Origin: Belliella filtrata
Lineage (GTDB): Bacteria; Bacteroidota; Bacteroidia; Cytophagales; Cyclobacteriaceae
Direction: 5' to 3'
Assembly: GCF_022549775.1 (NCBI RefSeq)
Contig: NZ_JAKZGP010000002.1
Span: 1-64,000 of the forward strand
Length of the DNA: 64,000 nucleotides
Shown: in pieces, positions 33,980 through 44,800 of the stretch
Numbering within the stretch: the stretch's first letter is position 1
How the letters are laid out: each line of letters begins with the position of its first letter
Position numbers and translations under genes: made by a program
Notes under the pieces: model-generated
What the model was told of the DNA's origin: nothing
The model's input: only the letters and a program-made list of their open reading frames with translations
Databases searched by the model: none

Positions 33980-36900
33980 TTATGCTTTCTTAACCCATAG
34001 TACTAATGCTCCCTCTTTCGGCTTATGGAGTATTGTCCTACCGCTGAGTTTTTGGGTGGATTTCGATACCATAGCTCCTGATTTTGGATCTATCCAATGG
34101 ACAACATAAGAGGTCTTTTTTGCTGATAAGTCCAATTCAACTTGATCCTGTACATAGATTAAAAACTGCCTGTTTGGTTCTTCCATTCTCCAGTTCAAAT
34201 CCTGTACATCATCACTATACACAGGCTGCAAACTTTTTAAACTTTGGACTAAATCAGTATCCTTCAATTGTGGCAAGTCAGGCAATGATCCACCTGAAAA
34301 CAATACAGCCCATCCAAATTCTGAAGCTTTTGGCGTATTGTATACCACCACCTTTTCAGGGTACTTTTGCCTATATTCACTGATCGCTCTATATACTTCA
34401 TTTGCCGTTTCTTTGCCAGACTTTAGGGTTCTGGCATGCTGTCTTGGTGCAAGATTTTGACCTCCTTTAGGTGCATAGACACTTCCATTTTGGGTATAGT
34501 GCCAATACCTGATATCGATAACATCAATGTATTTACTTCTATGTGCATCTTGCAAAATAGCATCTTGAACATCTTTGGTAGCACTCAAACCCAACAATAC
34601 ATCAGTATGGGTTTCATCTTCCCATTGAATAACCTCGTCCACCCAAAACTCCATGAATGATAATGGCCCAGTATATTCTGCACTGGTAAAATGAATCACA
34701 TTTGTATTGCTTGCAAAATTTTCTAATCCTTTTCTTATGTACGCTTGATGTAGTTTTCTTCGCTGTGAATGATCAGAGTCGTAGAATTGTTCAGCAAAAA
34801 ATATCCTTTTGTCTCCTGCATAGGCAGGAGGCTCTGGAAAGCCTGTATCATTGATGTTATTGGCAGGTCGCCAAGGAGAGTCTGACCAATGTGCTCCAGC
34901 TTCCAAGATATTGTGCTGAAAATATTGCTGATGAAACAAGATTAAGCCTAGATTTTCTCCTAGGTCAGCAAAATCTTTGAGTCTTTGCCAATACCATGGA
35001 TTGTATTTTGTCAAATCATATTTACTCAACCCATCCCAGGCAAGACCTTCGCCACTTCTGGCAAATGGCTGCTCATAAAATGGTGTCCAAACTTCTCCAT
35101 CCATCCTGCGAACCCTTTCATGATCATCTCGTCTCCTATCATACCATAGTCCATAATTATGATCCAATACAACTACTCCATCGTTTTGCAATGACAAAGA
35201 CATCTTTTCCAAATCATCGGTCAAGCCTAAACCTATCTTGCCAGGGACAAATCGGGTAACATGTGGTTTTGCACTTTTCACATCCCTGTCACGCAAACTC
35301 CCTCTCCACCAAGACACTTCCTGTCTTTTGCCGATCAACAATCCTGATTCAGTGATCAATCGACCATCTTTGATTTGAATAGTTACTTTTGAGCGACCTT
35401 GCTCTTTAACTTTCTTAGGACTTGTATTAAATAACTTTCCTTTACCAGTCTTAAGGGGGGTTCTTTCAGTAGCTTTTTGTATCCATTCCTTGAGCGACAA
35501 TAGTTCATTTGAGGCAGCCGCAGTTAGCTGTGCTGCTTGCTCGTAGCTAGGACTTGTAGATGCCTCTGAATCCATGGGCAGCAAATCAGGCTGAAATGGT
35601 AAATCACCCAACCTTTCTTCCAACTGAGCATAAAACAAGCTCTTAGGATTGATATGGTTGTTGGTGTTTTCCCAAAATCCATCACCTTGGAATTGCCCCC
35701 AAGTACCATAAGCCCAATTTTGAGCTGTTGGAGGAGAAAAACAAGCTATCATTGATGCAGAACATTGCCAAAGCATGCTGTTACCACCAGTCCAGCCAGC
35801 GCCTCTCTGCCCTTGACCCAAGTTTCTAAAACCAAGGACATGACCATCTATTTTTACATTGTCAAACAAAGTCCCAGTGGACCAACCATCAACTCCACCA
35901 CTATGACCATAAGGAAGATAGGACTCACATGCAAGAAAAACATTTGGTCCTGTGGCGTTCAAGCCTACCGAAAAATCATGAATTCCATATTCAGCATAAC
36001 ACCTTTGAATAAGGTTCTGCTGTCCTTCTACAAAAAAAGTCCGACGCCTGTGTCCAGCAATTTCAGATACCGGATCTAGGGAAATACAATCTTCTACTGT
36101 GATCTTTCTTCCAGAGGGGTGAATCAATACTGAAGAACCTGCGAAATGATGAAATGTCACTTGTCTGACCCAGGCATCTTGAACATTTTCAAAAGAAATT
36201 CCTGTCCAGCGATGAGCTTCATCTTTCAGGTTCAGTGAATCGAAAGTAGATATCAACTGTAAATTTTCAATCCCAACATTGGAAATCCTACCTTCCCAAG
36301 TATATTTCTCAAGGTAAGCATTTGTGTACTTGGGATCCAAAGCCATGGTGATAGGGGCATCCATAAATACAGTATCACCATTAACCTGAAGAATTTTCCT
36401 GTCCCATACTTGGTTATGATCTCCTGGCTTCCAGCCGATCCATCCCGTTTCTCCTCCAAAATCAGCCGTACCCATAATATCAATCCACTCCTGAGTAGCT
36501 GGACGAGTGATCATTATAGCTTGACCTACACTAAGGCTTGTTGTGTTATTCAAAAGCAAATACTTACTATTTACTGGATGAAAAACTGCCTTTAACTCCA
36601 TCTTCTCTTCCAAAGTAATATCACTATCTCCAAGCACTTTGATCATATCATCCCTATGAGTCCCTGACCCTATCAACCGTGTCCCTGATCCACTACCTCT
36701 CAACACAACTCCATCATTTCTCAAAAATACTGTACCATCAATCCAAAAATCTCCCTCTTCCAAAACTACTGCCCCACGGAAACCATCTTTACCCAATGGC
36801 AACTTTGAAACTTGATCTAAGGCTTCTTGTATCAAGCCAGTGGCATCTCCTTCTATGGGAGAGATCACATAAATTGATTTTACTAATGGAACCTCAACTT

Positions 36901-37072
36901 CACTTAACTGATATCCTGCAAATGAATAATCAGGAATTTCATTACCCATATCATCAGCCTCACTTTTCAATTTCCCATCCACCAAGGAAATCTTTGGCAC
37001 TTGGCCTTGAGCAAACATTGCTGTACTCAGCATCCAAACAGTAACTGTAAATATGAATTTCAATTTATTCAT
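33980..37072 (-). CDS. Beta-helix plus TIM-barrel-like two-domain secreted protein (DUF6298-like), 1030 aa
   Basis: The ATG at 37072 gives a good signal peptide (MNKLKFIFTVTVWML, cleavage near AMFAQ). Residues about 60-480 form a pectate-lyase-like right-handed beta-helix (GVVLRGSGSGTRLIGSG; GISFENVQDAWVRQVTFHHF). The C-terminal half resembles a TIM-barrel hydrolase, with WYDRRRDDHERVRRMDGEVW, then FHQQYFQHNILEAGAHW, VIHFTSAEYTGPLSFMEFW and VIDIRYWHYT; I recall similar regions as DUF6298. No activity is known to me. Its place in the operon, before GH140, implies a role in RG-II breakdown; one or both halves may be catalytic. Confidence 0.75.
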   Translation of the reverse strand: MNKLKFIFTVTVWMLSTAMFAQGQVPKISLVDGKLKSEADDMGNEIPDYSFAGYQLSEVEVPLVKSIYVISPIEGDATGLIQEALDQVSKLPLGKDGFRGAVVLEEGDFWIDGTVFLRNDGVVLRGSGSGTRLIGSGTHRDDMIKVLGDSDITLEEKMELKAVFHPVNSKYLLLNNTTSLSVGQAIMITRPATQEWIDIMGTADFGGETGWIGWKPGDHNQVWDRKILQVNGDTVFMDAPITMALDPKYTNAYLEKYTWEGRISNVGIENLQLISTFDSLNLKDEAHRWTGISFENVQDAWVRQVTFHHFAGSSVLIHPSGRKITVEDCISLDPVSEIAGHRRRTFFVEGQQNLIQRCYAEYGIHDFSVGLNATGPNVFLACESYLPYGHSGGVDGWSTGTLFDNVKIDGHVLGFRNLGQGQRGAGWTGGNSMLWQCSASMIACFSPPTAQNWAYGTWGQFQGDGFWENTNNHINPKSLFYAQLEERLGDLPFQPDLLPMDSEASTSPSYEQAAQLTAAASNELLSLKEWIQKATERTPLKTGKGKLFNTSPKKVKEQGRSKVTIQIKDGRLITESGLLIGKRQEVSWWRGSLRDRDVKSAKPHVTRFVPGKIGLGLTDDLEKMSLSLQNDGVVVLDHNYGLWYDRRRDDHERVRRMDGEVWTPFYEQPFARSGEGLAWDGLSKYDLTKYNPWYWQRLKDFADLGENLGLILFHQQYFQHNILEAGAHWSDSPWRPANNINDTGFPEPPAYAGDKRIFFAEQFYDSDHSQRRKLHQAYIRKGLENFASNTNVIHFTSAEYTGPLSFMEFWVDEVIQWEDETHTDVLLGLSATKDVQDAILQDAHRSKYIDVIDIRYWHYTQNGSVYAPKGGQNLAPRQHARTLKSGKETANEVYRAISEYRQKYPEKVVVYNTPKASEFGWAVLFSGGSLPDLPQLKDTDLVQSLKSLQPVYSDDVQDLNWRMEEPNRQFLIYVQDQVELDLSAKKTSYVVHWIDPKSGAMVSKSTQKLSGRTILHKPKEGALVLWVKKA

Positions 37073-37247
37073 AAGAGGAATGTAAAAACTGGTGTGCATT
37101 TATGAAGCTTAGAGGAAATAGAGCCATTCACTGAGAATACTGGAAAATTAGCTTTAATCAAAATCTTTCTGGATGTGGATAATTTGATTTATGATTTTTG
37201 TATGGACTTTTGTCCTGTGAGGACACAAATCAAGGGGTGAAGTTGGC

Positions 37248-37910
37248 TTATTGGCTTTTCTCTCGCATTTTTGCTTCCATGACCTCTGATGCCTCTTTTA
37301 GGTTGTAGCCTTCACTAGCTAGATAATTATTTATTCTTCCCTTATATTTCCCAAACCAGCCATGCTTATCCTTTGAGCTACCAGCCATGAAAGCATGCTC
37401 TCTGGCTTCCTCCAAATTCTTTTTCACAAAATCCTTTTGTTCAGCATTCAAATCTGGAAGCATTTCTAAATACACCTGATAAGTGTTCGGAGCAACATGA
37501 TAAGTAAGTCCATTTTTCACCTCTATAATCTGCTCTTCATTTAGGTCTTTTTTCAATTTTGCCAAAAAGGACTTTTTGAGCTTTACATGTTCCTTATCAG
37601 CTTTCTTGGCCAAGCTTTTACTTTTCTTTTCCCATTTCTCAGGATGCACTTTCAATGCATTTTTCTCAGCATTACGCCTTCCTGCTTGCTTATCATGAAG
37701 GCTACTTAAGTCTCTGTATTGTTTGGCTATGGTTTGCTTGACCCTCTCTGCCTGCTGCTCATCGGAAATAGCTAAGTTTTGAACGATCTTGTCCGCTCTT
37801 TCCAAGGTGACTTTCACAAATTCAGGATCAACGCCCTGAGCATTTACATCGTTTGCACTTATGAAGAATATTGCAAATAAAAGAATAGCTGAATTCATTA
37901 AATTTTTCAT
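37248..37910 (-). CDS. DUF3826 secreted helical protein, 220 aa
   Basis: A signal peptide (ILLFAIFFISANDVNA) precedes a long, lysine-rich helical protein with AERVKQTIAKQYRDLSSLHD and the conserved WFGKYKGRINNYLASEGYN tail. It matches DUF3826, a family found repeatedly in Bacteroidota pectin loci, with unknown function. No catalytic residues stand out; the repeated helices suggest a binding or chaperone-like role in the periplasm. It follows the PL1 gene by 128 bp and precedes the two-domain protein by 175 bp. Confidence 0.8.
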   Translation of the reverse strand: MKNLMNSAILLFAIFFISANDVNAQGVDPEFVKVTLERADKIVQNLAISDEQQAERVKQTIAKQYRDLSSLHDKQAGRRNAEKNALKVHPEKWEKKSKSLAKKADKEHVKLKKSFLAKLKKDLNEEQIIEVKNGLTYHVAPNTYQVYLEMLPDLNAEQKDFVKKNLEEAREHAFMAGSSKDKHGWFGKYKGRINNYLASEGYNLKEASEVMEAKMREKSQ

Positions 37911-38038
37911 ATACCAAGTTTTTTCGTAAAACTAATATGTCTCTTAAAACCATAGCTTATAGCCAATAAAATCACTTTAAATCTCAAAACCAAGGTTGAT
38001 CTATGAAGAGAAAGACCAAGCATGGATTGATTTATTAA

Positions 38039-39760
38039 CTACCTCATTGGAATCAAGCTTCCATGCTTTTTGTACCAATCAGTCAAGGTGTCTCTGTTGT
38101 TTTTAAGATCTTTCCAATCTACAACTTTCAGAGGGTCTATGCCATTGATATACTTTTCAAGGTTTGTGTATCCATCACCATTCAAATCCTTGTTAGCATC
38201 TGCAGGATCATTAGGATCAAGGCCAAACATAATTTCCCAAGCATCAGGAATTCCATCTCCATCGGTGTCCAAATAAGGTTCGCCTTCGTAATTGGGGTAT
38301 CCACCAACTTGGGAAATTTCTACAATGATCCCCTTCTTATAAGAGTCAGGTGGCAACCTCCTTTTCACATATTCACTACCGAGATTTGATTCCAAGTTTT
38401 CTTCATATGCTACTTCTCCAGTTTTTACTTGTTTGACAATTCGCTCATCTACAGCGTCTCTTCGGGGGATGGTCGCACCTGCATTTTCAAGCACGAATTG
38501 ATAGGCTTCCTGAGCTTCCATGATTTGCAAAGGCGCCATGGTGAAAGGCTTATCAACTTTAATATAATCTATGTAGTCTTTAATATCTCCACTTCCAATC
38601 TGGACTCCACCTGCCCAGTTGTCTTTAGAAACTTCTGGATGTCCTTCAGCAAAATTCCCTGACACATAAGCTTTTCCATATACAGAAGTATCTCTTTTGG
38701 ACCTGTCTGATTCAGGTTTTAGGAAACGATACCTGATAGCCCCCTCTTCTGGAGTGATTGGGCCTGGCTTGAGGTAGTTGTTGATGATATTAAATAATGA
38801 TCGATGATCACCACCATCCACAGTTCTATTCCAGTAATTGAAAAGTACATTATTGACAAAAGTAAAATCTCCATACATGCCTACTGATGGATTTCTACTG
38901 ATATTGCTTGCCCACAGATTTCTTATGAATGTACTGTTATACCCACCTATGGTACTTCCAAAGCCGTGGTTGTACACGTCCAGAGCCTCCGATGATATGC
39001 TGTTTTGAATCGTGATATTGGACGATGGTAATTTTTGCCTTCCCTTACCATTTCCTGCATCATACATGTTCCTATACATGGATAGGTTTTCATCAAGACC
39101 CCAGCTAATTGAGCAGTGATCAATCATCACGTTACCTTGAGTATCACCTCCCAAGGCATCATCTCTTCGCGTCACATCTGTAGCTCCTCTTCTAAATCGC
39201 ATGTGTCTGATAATAACATCATGCGTGTCTATAGAAAAGGTCTCCCCTGCGATGCAAACTCCATCACCTGGTGCTGTCTGTCCAGCAATAGTTAAGTAAG
39301 GGGCTCTCACTGATATTGGTTTTTCTAGTTTGATGATACCTGCAACATTGAAAACAACAGTTCTTGCACCACCTGCCTCACAAGCTTCACGTAATGTACC
39401 CGGACCATTATCTGCCAAGCTCGTCACCACAAAAACTTTTCCTCCTCGTCCTCCAGGCGTATACATACCACCCCCTTCAGCTCCAGGGAATGCTGGAATA
39501 TCAGCTTTTATCAAGTCTAAAGGAAATGCTGCCCAAGGTACATATGGCCTTCCACTTTTGGCCTCAGCGTCAATAATTGGTAAAACCTTCTGAAATTGAG
39601 CCTCAAGTCTAGCTTCTTCAATTGCCATGATAGAATCTGTCTTGGCTTGTAATTCCTCTGGAATGTCTGGATACTGGGCATATGCAACAAAAGGTATGAT
39701 AAGTGTAAAAATTAAAACTACAATTATAAATGACTTCAGTGGAGTAAGCATGGCTATCAA
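38039..39760 (-). CDS. PL1 pectate lyase with C-terminal calcium-binding repeats, 573 aa
   Basis: The protein has a signal peptide (ending VAYAQ) and a PL1 beta-helix with FPGAEGGGMYTPGGRGGKVF, then TIAGQTAPGDGVCIAGET, IRHMRFRRG and MIDHCSISWGLDENLSMY, the last being the Ca/substrate site. A C-terminal Asp-rich repeat (DTDGDGIPDAWEIMFGLDPN; DLNGDGYTNLEKY) resembles thrombospondin-3/dockerin calcium loops. It cleaves homogalacturonan by beta-elimination, making unsaturated ends for the GH105. It is first in the hydrolase operon behind a promoter at 39789-39832. It has a close paralogue at 46788-48491. Confidence 0.92.
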   Translation of the reverse strand: MIAMLTPLKSFIIVVLIFTLIIPFVAYAQYPDIPEELQAKTDSIMAIEEARLEAQFQKVLPIIDAEAKSGRPYVPWAAFPLDLIKADIPAFPGAEGGGMYTPGGRGGKVFVVTSLADNGPGTLREACEAGGARTVVFNVAGIIKLEKPISVRAPYLTIAGQTAPGDGVCIAGETFSIDTHDVIIRHMRFRRGATDVTRRDDALGGDTQGNVMIDHCSISWGLDENLSMYRNMYDAGNGKGRQKLPSSNITIQNSISSEALDVYNHGFGSTIGGYNSTFIRNLWASNISRNPSVGMYGDFTFVNNVLFNYWNRTVDGGDHRSLFNIINNYLKPGPITPEEGAIRYRFLKPESDRSKRDTSVYGKAYVSGNFAEGHPEVSKDNWAGGVQIGSGDIKDYIDYIKVDKPFTMAPLQIMEAQEAYQFVLENAGATIPRRDAVDERIVKQVKTGEVAYEENLESNLGSEYVKRRLPPDSYKKGIIVEISQVGGYPNYEGEPYLDTDGDGIPDAWEIMFGLDPNDPADANKDLNGDGYTNLEKYINGIDPLKVVDWKDLKNNRDTLTDWYKKHGSLIPMR

Positions 39761-39788
39761 TTAGGTTATTTCGGTGTATTTCTAAATG

Positions 39789-39832
39789 TAAAATTAACAG
39801 ATTAGAAGTTTCAACATACCTGAACCTACCTG
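39789..39832 (-). promoter_or_regulatory. Shared-motif promoter of the PL1/hydrolase operon
   Basis: Reading leftward, two tandem 10-bp units CAGGTAGGTT and CAGGTATGTT (39832-39813) are followed after 16 bp by TAATTTTA (39796-39789), a Bacteroidota TAnnTTTG-like -7 box. The box starts at position 37 from the first repeat base, exactly as in three other promoters of this window. The expected transcript starts about 20-25 bases before the PL1 ATG at 39760. Confidence 0.75.
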
Positions 39833-40020
39833 CTTCAAAGTAGCTTTGAAGGCAAAGTCAATTGATTAAAGATTATGTTGAGACATCTAATTTCATCCTC
39901 AAGAGAGGCTATGATTAAAAAAATCATCGGGAATTTCAAAATAGTGAAATGATAAAGGCAACTTTTATCATACAAGACGTAACGCTGGATAAATGCGATG
40001 TAAATTAAAGGATTAGCAAT

Positions 40021-40057
40021 AAAAAATCAGGCTGTAGCAATTCCACCACAGCCTGAT
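40021..40057 (-). terminator. Intrinsic terminator after SusD-1
   Basis: A perfect 10-bp stem, ATCAGGCTGT / ACAGCCTGAT, with a 12-base loop is followed on the leftward transcript by six T residues. It lies 21 bp after the SusD-1 stop, so it separates the SusC-1/SusD-1 unit from the PL1 operon. The rest of the 317-bp gap to 39760 holds only the PL1 promoter. Confidence 0.9.
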
Positions 40058-40077
40058 AGATAAATCTTAAAACTCAA

Positions 40078-41796
40078 TTAATATCCAGGATTTTGGCCAA
40101 ACTCATCACCATTGACCAGCGCATCCAATTCTACTTGAGGAATTGGCCTTAGCACATGATGCTCTCTAAATTCCGTAATGTCAGGATTCAAACTGGCGAT
40201 CCTAGAACCTAGGGTACCAGTTCTTTTAAGATCAAACCATCTCAAAAACTCCCCAGATAATTCTCTGGCCCTTTCATCTAATATAAAGTCCAAGGTAATA
40301 TCTGCTGCGGTCACCTGCATTTGAGCGGTATAATCTACTGGAGTTTTAACAGCCGCTCTGGTTCTTATCACATTCAAGAATTCAGCAGCATTACCATTGT
40401 TCCCAAGCTGATGCTCGGCCTCAGCTGCTATCAAATACATTTCTGGTAGTCTCATGATAAACACATTGAGAAACCCTGGCTGAGCAGCTTCATTGGCTCT
40501 AGTGATTGGATCAAAGAATTTTTTTAGAACAACAAAATCATTTCCATTTCTAATTCCATTATTGCTCTCAGTCTGGTATACACTATCTCTGTCAAACACT
40601 AAATAGGGTAGCAATGCTTTATTGGGTACAGACTTCTTGGTATTGTAGAGTGCTGTATCTATACCTGCTCTGATCACCGTACCTACAATACTTGGATCCT
40701 TTCGATGCTGCTGTACAGCTTGTTCAGTCCATGTAAAATCCCTATTTGCTATCCAAACTTCCTGAAAAGAGGCATGGTATCTGGCATCTATTTCTTCATC
40801 ATACATGTCCAGTAATGCCAATGTTGGCATCAATTGTCGACCCCCATCTCTACCGTATTCCATACTGAGCGCTAAGCCAGGTTTTCCAGCATATGGAGAT
40901 AGGAAAAACTGGTGCATTTGATTGGCATTGCCATCATAATTCAAAGAAGGATTGGTTGAATTACTTACTTCATATAGAACCTCCCTGTTGTTTCTATTAT
41001 TATTTGGATCATACAAATCTTCATAATTATCCCATAGTGAAACGCCAAACTCACCTTGTCTGTCAATGACAGTTTGAGCAGCATCTCGAGCTAATTGAAA
41101 GTATTCGGCATTCATATCATAGTACGCCCTAGACAATGCAGCTCTTGCTAAAAACCCATAAGCAGATTTCTTTGAAGCTCTGCTATACTGGTCACCCCAA
41201 GAAGCTGGCAAGCTTTCTGCCGCAAATTCCAAATCAGCTATAATGACATCATAAAGCTCATTAATTGTACTTCTTTCAGCTGATGGTGGACCTGAAGGCT
41301 CCTCCGTCCTTAGCATAACATTTCCCCATGTCTCTACAATATGCCAATAATAAAACGCACGCAAGAATCTTAGCTCTCCAAGTCTCTGATCTCTTTCTGT
41401 TGCATTTGGCCACTCCACCCTATCGATTCTATTTATTCCAGCATTGCAGTGAAGTACTCCTTGCCAAAACTCTCTCCAAACGTTGTTGTTAAAGCCAACA
41501 TTAGAGGTGAAATTATTGTATTGAGAAAACTGTGCAGCCCACAATCTTTTGTCCCTATTGAACCAAATATCTGTTCCTGATTCGGTTACAAAAACTCCAT
41601 CCACCTTACCATACAAATACCTTTGTTGGTGGTATGCTGCATTTACCAAGGTTACAAAATTCTCTGGGGATGATTCCCACACTGCTTCACCTGTTACCCC
41701 GGAAGGGTTAAACTCATCCAAATCACACCCACAGACACCGATAGCCAGTATTGCAGGTAAGCAAATAGATTTTATATTTTTGATAATATTCTTCAT
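40078..41796 (-). CDS. SusD-like outer-membrane glycan-binding lipoprotein, 572 aa
   Basis: A lipobox (IGVCGC) and the typical SusD/RagB layout are present: an N-terminal TPR-containing SusD-like domain (LRFLRAFYYWHIVETWGNVM) and the C-terminal conserved MRLPEMYLIAAEAEHQLGN and ELSGEFLRWFDLKRTG. It caps the partner SusC and binds incoming oligosaccharide at the cell surface. It follows SusC-1 by 18 bp. Ligand specificity is not visible from sequence; by context it is an RG-II or homogalacturonan oligosaccharide. Confidence 0.93.
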   Translation of the reverse strand: MKNIIKNIKSICLPAILAIGVCGCDLDEFNPSGVTGEAVWESSPENFVTLVNAAYHQQRYLYGKVDGVFVTESGTDIWFNRDKRLWAAQFSQYNNFTSNVGFNNNVWREFWQGVLHCNAGINRIDRVEWPNATERDQRLGELRFLRAFYYWHIVETWGNVMLRTEEPSGPPSAERSTINELYDVIIADLEFAAESLPASWGDQYSRASKKSAYGFLARAALSRAYYDMNAEYFQLARDAAQTVIDRQGEFGVSLWDNYEDLYDPNNNRNNREVLYEVSNSTNPSLNYDGNANQMHQFFLSPYAGKPGLALSMEYGRDGGRQLMPTLALLDMYDEEIDARYHASFQEVWIANRDFTWTEQAVQQHRKDPSIVGTVIRAGIDTALYNTKKSVPNKALLPYLVFDRDSVYQTESNNGIRNGNDFVVLKKFFDPITRANEAAQPGFLNVFIMRLPEMYLIAAEAEHQLGNNGNAAEFLNVIRTRAAVKTPVDYTAQMQVTAADITLDFILDERARELSGEFLRWFDLKRTGTLGSRIASLNPDITEFREHHVLRPIPQVELDALVNGDEFGQNPGY

Positions 41797-41814
41797 GACT
41801 TTCTAATTTTGGGT

Positions 41815-44800
41815 TTAAAAATCTACGTTGATACCGAAAACAACTTGTCTCATCAGAGGGAAGTTTTCTTGACCACCTGATTCAGGGTCAAAAGACCTCA
41901 ACCTATGATCTTTGGAATAAGCCCAAAGGTTGTTTCCAGTTACATATAATCTAAGGTTCTGTACCTTGAATTTCTGAGAAACTGTTCTTGGCATGGTGTA
42001 ACCTAGAGATACTGTCTGCAGCTTGATAAAAGAACCTTCTACAAATGTCAAAGATTGATATCCTGCATAATTGCTAAGACTAGCACCTCTTCTCGGTCTT
42101 GGGTAATCATTGGTTGGGTTCTCTGGAGTCCAATAATCAATAAATGCCGGTCCATTTCCTTCACCTCCAGGATTGTACCTCCCTAGCATTCCAGAATTAA
42201 TCATATGTCCCCATCTTGTGAAGATATATGTCCTCAAATCAAAGGCTTTGTATCTAAAATCATTTTGAAGGCCAAAGATAAAGTTTGGCACATTGGACCC
42301 TAAAAACTGTCTATCGTCTTGGTCAATTGTAAAATCTCCATTTACATCTTCAATCTTGATATCTCCTGGTCTGAAAGGTGTGCCTCCGAAATCATATAGT
42401 GCAGCTTGATCTGCTTCATTTTCTTGCCAAATCCCAAGTTTATTGAAAGAAAAGAAAGAGTTTATAGGTCTACCTAAAAGCAAAGAGTTTGTTTCTTGCT
42501 GAAGAATATCCTCCCCGTCTATCAAATCTACTATCTGCTCTCTATTGCGTGTAAAAGTAAATGTTGAGCTCCAATCAAAGTTTTGCTTCATGATATTTTT
42601 GGTGTTGATCATGACTTCTACCCCCTTGTTTCTTGTTGCTCCTATGTTTTCATACATCTGTAATACCCCTGTTGACAAAGGCTGGTTTCTAAGCATTAGC
42701 AAGTCCGTGGTGTTTTGCTGATATACATCAACTGTGGCATTTACCCTTCCTTCAAATAGCTCCATATCTGCTGCAAAATTGTAACTAGCAGTATATTCCC
42801 AACCCAAATTAGGGTTTCCAGCCAAGGTAGAGAACCTGTAGTAGGTGGAAGCTATACCTCCAAAGTTAAGGTTAGTACCTGCCTGTACTAAAGCCTGAGT
42901 ACCATATGGTGCTATCGCTGAATTTCCAGCTACACCATAACTACCTCTCAATTTGAAAAAGTTTACCACATTGATATCCCTCATAAACTCTTCATCACTC
43001 ATCACCCATCCTAAAGCTACTGAAGGAAACGATGCCCATTTGTTACCTGGCGCCAATTGAGAAGCTCCGTCCCATCGGTTTGTCAAAGTAACCATATACC
43101 GATCTTTGTATTGATAATCAATCCTTCCAGCATAGGACATTTGATTCTGTCTGACAAGATCAGAACCTATCACCCTACTATCTGTGTCTGTGGCTCCAAT
43201 ATTATAAAAAAGTTGAGTAGGCAAAGCTTGGTTTATCCCGAAAGCATACAAGTTATCCGTATCTCTTCGGATATAATTTGTAATACCTGTAAGTACAAAG
43301 CTATGATCATCGAAACGCTTTCTATAAGTTATGATATTATCCAAATTATAAAAGCGACTGAAATTTTGCTCATTGCTTGTATGTGATTGTCTGTTGTTTC
43401 TTCGGGCAAAAGAGTCCGCATCTTCATAGATTCCTCTTCTGGAATTATCTAGATTGACTCCAAAGTTAGTCCTGATTTTCAATCCCTCAATAGGCTTCAA
43501 CTCTAAAAAGGAATTGAATGCCAAGTTGGTTCTGATCTCGTTATCTCTAGCAATAAACTCATTTCTCTCATCTGCTAAAGGACTGATAAATGTAGGATTT
43601 GCAGGAATTGGATTCAAATTGATGTTCCCCTCTTCATCATAAGGATTTCCAAAAGGAGATAAAGTTACAGCATTTGATAAAGGAGAGTTCCTCCTATTTC
43701 TATTGAAATAGGTTAATTGACCTAGTACACCAACTTCTGCCCAATCGTTTATTTTATGAGAGACATTATATCGTCCATTGTATCTGGTCATGTCATCACC
43801 ACGCAACATGCCTTCTTCCCTAAAATATCCTCCTGAAAAGAACGACTGTGTTTTGCTACTTCCTCCTTTTACACTTACTGTATGGCTTTGTTGTGTACCA
43901 TCTCTCATGATCAAGTCCGTCCAATCTACCCACCTGTTATTTTGAACGGCATCCCACTCGCCATCATTGGCAAAAATACTTGCATCATCAGCTGGTGAGC
44001 TCCATAGTCCATCAGTCCTGAATGCTTCTCTTCTCAATTGAATGTAATCATCTCCTGTACGCAAAGCTGGAAACTGTGTCATGCCATTTACGCCAAAAAA
44101 TGCATCATAAGATACTGTGGTTCTTCCTTCTTGTCCAGATTTTGTGGTAATTAAGATTACACCATTTGCTCCTTGGCTACCATAAATAGCTGTTGCAGAT
44201 GCATCTTTCAATATCTCCATAGACTCGATATCATTAGGATTCAGCGTATTGAGGCTTCCACCCTGAAATCCATCTATAATTACTAAAGGAGAATTTCCAC
44301 CAGAAATGGATCGATTTCCCCTTACCCTCACATCAAATCCAGCACCTGCTTGACCTGAGGATCTTACAATGTCTACACCAGGAGCTCTACCCTTTATACC
44401 TTCGATCACATTGAACGCGGGTGTCAAGGCAATATCTTCAGACTTCACTGATGTCACTGAACCAGTCAAATCTCTTCTCCTTACTTCTCCATAACCAATA
44501 ACAACAACTTCATCCAAAGCAGAAATATCCTGCTCAAGCTGCAAGTCAAGCTGTGTCTGATTAGAGATTTCAACTTCTCGGGAAGCATAACCAATCGAAG
44601 AAAAGATAAGTGTCTGACCACTTGAAACTTCCAAAGTATACACTCCATCTATGTCGGTGATTGCACCACTAGATGTTCCTTTAATTAAAATACTAACGCC
44701 TGGAAGCGTCTCCCCTGTTTTTGTGTCTGTTACCGTTCCTGTGATTGTTCTACTCTCTTGCTGAAATGCAAAGGCAACATTAAATGCTAAGCATAGCTGC

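Noticed and set aside
37209-37229. Short inverted repeat TTTGTCC / GGACA near the DUF3826 stop
   Set aside because: Pairing is interrupted and no T-run follows; it only resembles the clearer hairpin at 62138-62157.
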